From assembly GCA_032158295.1 (NCBI GenBank), contig CM063249.1, positions 5,905,195 through 5,969,194 on the forward strand: 64,000 nucleotides of DNA. Direction: 5' to 3'. Position numbers and translations under genes: made by a program. The stretch comes from Pycnopodia helianthoides (Eukaryota > Echinodermata > Asteroidea > Forcipulatida > Asteriidae). Below the pieces are notes generated by a model that saw only the letters and a list, made by a program, of their open reading frames with translations, was not told the origin of the DNA and ran no database searches. Of the stretch, positions 51,401-60,400 are shown one piece after another (position 1 is the first letter of the stretch; the number at the start of each line of letters is the position of its first letter).

Positions 51401-54400
51401 GAAACATGTGTTCTTTAGCGGTATTTCACCTCGGCTTGCGATATCCAATTAAAAACCCACTATCTTTTTTTTTTCCAGACCATCATTATTGACATAAAGC
51501 TTGTTTGTTAATAACCTCATTTTGTTTTGTTTCTTCCCACAAAACAACACAGCATGGTGTATCCCTTTTTTTAATTATGTCTTCACTCCCATCATATATG
51601 ATGAGGCATGATCGTATAATTATGTTAAACACACGCAGAGAGAGATCGAGAGCTCCTAAGTTAAAACACATTGCCGTTAGCATGTCTCTCCTCACTGGTG
51701 TGACATCCATGATATCGATTCTCATTCTACATCAGCGTGGCAGACCATTTCTTAAATCCCATAGTAGATAAATTATACATTTTCACAATATATATATATA
51801 CATATATTTCCATTAACATAATTATTCTGACCATGTTAACCAGTCATGAGTAACAAAATGTGCAGCAGTCATGCCGTCCAGAACTCCAGGTTACTACGTC
51901 ATTCCAAAACAGGAGGAAACTGATTCTATTTGATTATACAGTACCGCGGCATGCACACGCAGATCAGCTCGTTATAAGTCCAAACGAGAGCAATCCATTG
52001 AGAATTATCGTAAACTCATTACATTATCGAGATATGACTCTTAATTCTACCAACACATGGTCTTATTAGGTAAACAATTGGATTGCCCCCCCCCCCCAAA
52101 AAAAAAAACCACACAAAAAAACAAAAACAAGAGGTGTTCCGGGCTACTATGCCCGAACAACTTATAATAATAGTTAATACATTTAACTGAATGCCGGTTT
52201 CGCATGTTATAAAGAAACCATATGTTTCATTGAATATACTGCTATATAAATTACATGCTTTGTTGTCAAATTGAATGAAGAAAAGGATCGGGAATACTTT
52301 AAAATTAATACCAACATTTATTGAGAAACAGTTTCATAAATGTACGCCTCAGACCATGCTCAGACCAACACTTCGACTGACAATGGCTACACAGTGAACT
52401 TTATCTTGAAAAGTTCATAACGGAAATGTTTCATTCATCACACATGTCTAATAAATCAAGTGCACATGCTGATGTCATTTAGCTATCACCGGTGCACCTG
52501 CAGTGTGACCGAACCTTGCGAAATCGGGTAACCAGACTCCGCACAGCGAAAGACAAACCCAATTTAGTCAGGTTTGTAAGCCATTGCATACAGCCCCGTT
52601 TGGGACTTCCAATAAAACAGCACATATCAAATGTCTTCTTTTTTTTCTTCTTCTTTTTTTCTTCTTTTTTTTCTCGTTTTAGCAGCGGACGTGTGAGCCG
52701 GCGAACTGGCACGCTGGTTCGCACCTACAAGGCGAGGCGTGAAGACCCATTGAATTCAACCCCATGCGGATATCATGTTCATTCATAATGGTGTTACGTG
52801 GTCTCACGGTGTGAGGGGGATAGCGTAGTTCGCGAAGGGACAAGTTAACCGTGGGGTTAAAACTCGCCATCCGCTAAATCCCTGGCGAGTTCGTCTCTTT
52901 TTTTTTATGATCGCGCCTCTCTTCAGCCATGCTCGTATTATGAGCTTCATGAAATAACGCTGTGCTCATTAAGAGGCAAGAAATAAAAATCAAAAACCCT
53001 TCTCCGAGTTCCCAGGAGATGCACCAAAGGTAATAATGCATGCCAGAGAACTCTTCATGTATGGGGGTTATATGAGACGGGCTCTTGACATTGATAGCAG
53101 AGCTCCCTGGTGGATAAATCACAGAGGTTAGGGGGAAACCCCTAAAGGTTCCTCAAAATGAATCTTAGAACCTAAAGAAGATAGAACACAAGAAGATGCA
53201 GAAGTGTATAACCGAGGTCTTCCATTAAGACGACCACGCTTAAACTTTTAGGAGTTTAAAATCCCACACTGATCTTTGTTTTGCTTCGATGACTCTGCAG
53301 AGCTGAGGAGTTGAAAACAACTAAGACCTCGAAGCCCCATCTCCAAAAATGCTCCTTGATCAATTACACAAAGTCTTAAAAGATGAAAAACTGTGACAAT
53401 TGAAATAAACAATTGACTAAGACGAGACACCCTAGCCGCCAATGTAACCCTATCCCTCATCATTGTGTAGAAAAAAACAACACATATCTTGCCCTTTTCT
53501 CGCGCGGTTGTCTTAAGTACGGTATAACACTGACATTTGGAAGTATAGAGAAGTTTCAAACTGGATGGTTTTCAAGAAATATTTCTTAAAACCCTGAAGA
53601 ACTTCTTTGAACGTGAACGCAATCATTCTGGTTGGTTTTTATACAACTCAAGCCTCCTGCTTCGCAAGATCAAAATCAAACACATTTATTTCTCAAAGAC
53701 GACAGAAAAGAGTGGCGTATACACATTCTTTTTTTTAACACATAAAATAAAAAATTCCATCGAAAATTCAGAAAAAATAAATTTAACCAAAAATAGCATG
53801 TCCCTTTACTATCATATAAGGACAACTAAACAAAAAAGACCTTCAGGGTAAAAGGTTGTTCACGTCTCTACAAATTTAAACTCACGAAATGTACTTTCTG
53901 CCGTTCCCGACTCCGATATGAACTTTATTTCCTTCGCATACAGACATGATTGATAAGTCTATACGACTAAATTTCCTTGGTGTATTCGTTGGACTTCCTC
54001 AATCAATACTACACTTGTGTGCCAAAGAGTTTCTGCAAAAACACTGCGTCAAAACCACGTCATGGTGACAAACCCTCTCTCCTATTTCACACGAAACAAC
54101 AGCCTTTTATTGGTGAGAAGGAAATCAATATTTGTGATCTCGTGAGAGGGCCTCCGGAGAATTGTGAACAATTTGAAAAAAGGGAGGGTCAGCAATGTCA
54201 CTGTAGGAGTCATGCTACGGGAAACAGTAAGGAGCCTTTTCGAAACGTGTGCACGTAGGCATAAAGATACCTGTGTATAGAGAGGCGATGAAGAAATTAT
54301 TGGATGTGGGAGGAAAACACAAAGGGTTTTATATGTGGCCCTGAAGGGACATCGAACATATATATTTACGTGAATATTTACGTCAATATTCTCGACACGG

Positions 54401-57400
54401 ACAATAATCGCAAACATTTACGTGAATATTTGCGATTTGGGGCAAAAATCGTGAATATTTTCGTAAATATTAGCGTAAATATACATTTTGTTGTATATGT
54501 TCGATGTACCTTCAGGGCCACCATAGTTTTACTCACGTCATGAGTGAGAGACTGAAAACCAATCCACTCGCAAGGCTCCACTCCTTGATTCGAATCGGGG
54601 TAACAGTGAAAGGTAGGGCATGATACCACTCAGCCATTCTGACCCCCCCCCCCCCAACTTGAGCAACCTATGCAGAACAGCAACTGAATAATTCCACTTC
54701 TTACCTCAGATTGGTTCTAACTTGTAAAATATTCAATCATTTCAAAAAAATATCAAAACTTGCATGAGATCGATTAAGGCCCTAAGTCAATTGAACTGCT
54801 TGAAACCAGAGATCACGCCGATCCAAACTGGAAAGTATTTTCCATATAACGGTGTCGATTTAAAGATTATACGGTCTTACGACAGATTGCTGGTCGGAAT
54901 AAAACTTCACCGTATAAAGCTTGATGTCTTGCAAGACGTTTCAATTGTCTTACAAGACGTTTCAATTTACACTCAGAGAGACGGTGATGAAGGAATATAA
55001 ACAGTCATATTTTGATTTTTTTTTGTGAAGTGGTGCTTCATGAAGTATTGATCCAATCATTTAATTCGCCAAAGTGTCGAAGCAAAAACAAACTCAACTG
55101 TGACTGTTTTTCCAAAGACCATCAAACTGAAAACACAAACAGAAAGACGGCGGACACTTACACAAAATCTACGGCAGTAAAAGTCAACAGCTTGGTGCTT
55201 CACTCTTCCTTTCTCATTTTTTTCGTCTTAATTTCTCCGACTTCACACAATACGTCCAGCACCCAAGGGGAAATGGGATCCTGCACAGTGCAAGGTAATG
55301 CTATCCAATAACGCGCGCCGTCTCTCTGTTCTTTATACCACACGAGTGTTTGTTCTGAAAGGGTGTTTAATTCACTGACCTATATCCATTTCTGTTTTAG
55401 CAGGTTGTACACACCGAGAAAAGAAAACACCCGTCCTCAATTTGCCATCTTGCGTTTCATCTATACCCTTATCATAGGCAGCTGATTGGACAAAATCGTA
55501 TACGTGGCGGCCATCTTGGTCGCATTCTCTGACGTACGCAAGGAGGATTATTGTGATAATCCTCCGCCGGCCAAAAGGAGCCTCTCTATTAGCCTGCCCT
55601 CGATTTTCTTACAGTAAACTTTGATCTCCATACAAGAAGTATTCCAAGTAAAAAAAATTGCAGTTATTGAAAACAACTCATTGAAGAATGGCTGACAAAA
55701 CTGTAAATGTTACTAAAAATCCTCAATATAATTTGTTCTTTTGCAGTAGCTGGGCCTTTAAGTGTTTACCGCTGTACTTCCCATGTCTTATTTGCAGGTT
55801 CGTGTATAAACTGCAACCTTACCAGTTCTTTGATCGACGTTAGGTAAATTAGATCCATGTACGCGCGCTCAGAGGCCGACCAGGTACGTGACGACCTTCA
55901 CTGTGACGGTCAGAGCCATCTTGATTTGATGTGGTCGTCCAATCAAAACCCAATTTCGTCAAATGTGCTCAACGTAAGGTACAAATTTACGGTTGCAGAA
56001 GAACGTTTAAAAAGCAATTTCATAAGGTATCTAGTAATGTGTACGAGCTCAGAATATCTGCGGTAAGTAGAGCCATGAAAGTAGGCCCCAAGTTAATATT
56101 GATACCGAGGCCTGCGGGTTACAATGTTTTCTCTCTTTGATTTCTTCCATATTAAAAGTATCAAAAGTTGAATATGACACCATCATAATATGTCTATTTA
56201 CTCGTTGTTATAATCCAAGTTTTGGACAACGAAAGTAACAGTTGCTGTAATATTGGAGTCAAAATTATAATATTTCATTCCAGGTTAAGGTTTGGTTGTG
56301 ACAACAGAGCTCGTGTGGCACTTAACGTGTCTGTGGCATAGGGAGGGTGTATCACGTGATATTACATTAACCCCCCAACCCTGTCACTACTTACATGTAC
56401 TTTTTTTTTGGACCTGCCCACAGGAGGTTTATGTATCGCCATGTCTCGGTCGGAAGAAGATTTTGCCCCGAAGCGACGCGGCGCCCACAGAGAGAGAGAG
56501 AGTATACCGTAAGGCGTGCATTTAATCTCCGTTGTCGCTAACAACAGAAACCGCTGCCGAGATCTACTGTGAGAATCCTACAAAATTCAAACGCGATGAT
56601 TAACTGATACGATCCGGTATAATTCTTGCCCTCTGTTTAATGTCAAGAGACTTCATGATATACAACATGTTGTCGGTCAAAAGATAAGATTTTGTTTTAT
56701 GTACCAGGTCCCCCCATAGGCTAGAAGATGCGTGTGTATTTGCATGGCCCCATTCGCTGGTGAATTACTTCGGGTGTATAGATGTGACAGGAGTGTTTGT
56801 CCTAAATAGTGCATTGAGTGTAGAAGTACAATGCCATGATGGATGATGCAACGTTGGTTTAGGTTGCTGTGACCATTAGAGCATGTTGTTACCTCCATGC
56901 TGGGACACACGTCACTGGTGTAATTAATACAGTGTTTTACCTTCTAAACTTTCACACACTGTTTACCAGCCACTACACATTTGAAGTACCCGCTGGGTAA
57001 ATTTTGAAATGACAAAATAGTTGATTGATTTCTTTAAGCCGTTTTGTACATTAATGAATTTAAAACCGGGAATGCAATTAGTGTCATCGTAGAGGAAAAG
57101 CTCAACAAGTCCGACTTTGAAAATTGTTCACGTGCTTTCGGAAAAAAAACTTTGACAATTATTTATGACCTCGTTTCAAAATGGCGACTTGATGTTTCTT
57201 CGCCGTCATGTGCTCTTCCGTTTCCCTTCAGGGGTAAATGCAATATTAGCTCATTTGATTCAACGCATGCCGTCTGTTTGTACACCTGCGTCCACATTGT
57301 GTGGTTTCTGGAGATCAATATTCTATAGTCTGTAGAGAAAATTTGAGAGATATGTTTTTGGGTTTCTAGGCTTTCAGTTGATATCCATCAAAAAAATGAC

Positions 57401-60400
57401 GCGCGGGGGGCATCTCGTCAAGTGTAATTGAACGTGTAGCTCATGCTTAATACATTGTATGGCTCTGCCAGTGACTTCAAGTGTGCCAGTTAAGAATAAT
57501 CATAGTGCGTTGTTTTTTGAAACTTCCGTAGTCACAGCGGATGTATTGCTAAGCAATTTGGAAGTATAATAGTACGAGTGGTGTCACGTCGACCCCAGTG
57601 CCACGTCGACCCCAAAACTTCAGCAACGTTTTATGGCATGAAACAGTTTTGTAAAGCAGATTCAATACTCCCCTGAGAAGCGAGACTCCCATAAGATTGC
57701 CCCGGATTATTTAGTGATGCAGACAATTTATTTGGTAATTTTATTTTATATATTTTAATTATCTAGTTTGATTGTATATAGCCTTTTTAACGTTGGCACG
57801 TTGGTAAAGTTGAACTTGTTTCGGCCTATCGGCTCACATAATCGGCTGCTGTAATTCAAATGATGTTGTCGTGTTTTAGTTTTAGTTTTTTTTTTAATTT
57901 TATATATATATATATATATATTTTTTTTTTACAATAAACCAACCATAATTTAATTTAGATCAACTGGTTCTGTTTTCAGAATGTTAACAGTTGACCAATT
58001 TGCCAGAAGAAATCATCTGTTTAAATTTTTTATGTGGACAATCAATTCTATCCAAAGTCTATTATATCGCAAACATAAAATTATATCATCCCTGTAACAT
58101 CAACTCAACAACACGACTCCGTTTAGACTAGGCTCAAAAGTCCTCCCATAGTCAGTGTTTGGTATCTGCGCTGGGTTAATTTCAGCTCAACACTAATTTA
58201 TTGATGTTGAGAGGAAACCGAACAAATCTTAGTACGTGATCGAAGAAAAAAGTAAACTATAATAGAAGATAAAGGGACTTGTATCTTCAGTGACTCGAGT
58301 GAGATGGACGCAGTTTATCCTCAGGGAGATTGGGGAAGAGCCGCGGTGTAAGGAGGATCGTTCCCAGAGCGACGCACTGATGTCGATCGTGTCAGATACC
58401 CCCCGTGCTAAGCCCAGCGTATAGGACGATCAGATACGGATCTATGCATACTATAGCCAGGGTTGAGTCAATTTATCGGTGCATCAAACTTGGGACTTCA
58501 CGTTGTTGTACTTCTTTATAAACTTGGACTGAACTCACGGTGGAGGGGTTAGGAAAGTATTCCCGGGCATCGAGGCCATTATAACAATATCGCTTTGGGT
58601 GCAATAGATAGTTCCCAGTAGACGCCATCTTTACGGGCAAATTGCATTTTGGCTTGCAGGTGCGTCAAACGCGATCAACTTATTAACGCAGCCGCGTTGT
58701 TCACTGACCAATCCTGCAATGAGTTTCGTGAAATGCGCGCGTGTTGCACGCCGTTCTCACACGAAACGCACGACTGTTTGTTCCAAACTGCCCGTAAAGA
58801 TGGCCGATTTACGTCATACTGCAACCTATCTATAGTACATCTGTCCCCTTCATCTACACCTTCTAGCATCACGACAACTTTGATGGCGATAACATAACTA
58901 TCTTTACTACCTTATACAAGTGGGTAGGGTAAAATTTCGAGAAGTGTTATTAAAACCAAAATATTAGGGCTTTATGGTTGATTTTCAAAGCTGAACTTTT
59001 GAATGCACTTAGGTCTAGGCTGTATCATCACTTTAAAGTGGACGTAAAACCCTCTCTTGAAGCAATAACGAAAGAAAAACCACTCAATAATCAAGTCACC
59101 GGACACAGAATTCCACACCGTGTCAAAAAAATCGAGTTGACTCAATGCAGGAGCGTCGAGGTGCCAAAGGAACACATCGAATTTCCGCCCAAAAACCCGT
59201 CAACTGTCGCCTGCCGCAACTTCTGACAGCCCTCTTCGCAAAAACCTGATTATCACGATTTCCACTCAGAGGGCCTGTTTTTCTAAATCGAGTTTGATGT
59301 AGTGACAGGTCAAGTCTGGTGTTCTTTAAATCGAGTTTATCGAGAAACAGCCCTGGAATCAACGGTTCTTATATCACTCACATGACATCCATTTCGCGTA
59401 GCCTAATGCACTCAACATGGAGATATCACGCCAGATTCTGTGACGCATTTCACCACTGCTCATCCAAAATTAAGTTTGGTTGATTTTCCCCCCATTAAAG
59501 TCGGTCTGAATCCATTTTTAAATCGCCTGTTTATGCATACATGATCAAACTGATCGTGCCCAACAAAAGCCAAACGCTCATTATTTCAGGCTTTTCAATT
59601 GGTTTGCTTCAATAACGATAAGGTTAGGCCTAATGTATGTTTTTCATGCATTTCTTATAAGTTGAAATTGAAATGAGTTATTGTTGAGCTTTCAAATAGT
59701 CTCAAACTCGCAAGCCATGAGAGATAATATGGTTACTTACAAATCATGAATGCCCCGAAAGTATTTACAAAATTAGTGATATTGTTTCTTGAACGTGCGC
59801 ACCTCATTCTTGTCATGATCTACTCGTACAGCCGAAGCACATTCAAAGTAAGGTGTCGTATTCACGAACACACACACACACGCCACAACTAGCCAAGACG
59901 GCATTCCAACCTAGAATAATGTTAACAGCTCAACCAATTTCAGATCCTACGAGCATTTGGGGGGGGGGTTTCTAGTGGAGCTTTTCCCCGTGAAGTATTT
60001 GGGGGAACTATACCACAAAACCTTTGGGATTACCTAGAATCACCAATTGTACATCTCTTGACATCTCTTGGCAAAAACCGGATCATTTACTGACACGGGG
60101 TTCAGAATGTTACCAGCGAGGACACCGTCAGAGCAGCGATGTGTCATACGGAACACTGTCTTTCCCGTGAAGTATTTGGGGAACTATACCGCAAAACCCT
60201 TTGGGATTACCTAGAATCACCAATTGTACATCTCCTGGCATCTCTTGGCAAAAACCGGATCATTTACCAACACAGGGTTTTAGAATGTTACCAGCGAGAA
60301 CACCGTCAGAGCAGCGATGTCTCATATACGGAACACTCGCAAAACGCTCCGGTCGGAACTGGTCCGGATCCGTGTCCCGTGGGGGCCTGACCCACTAAAT

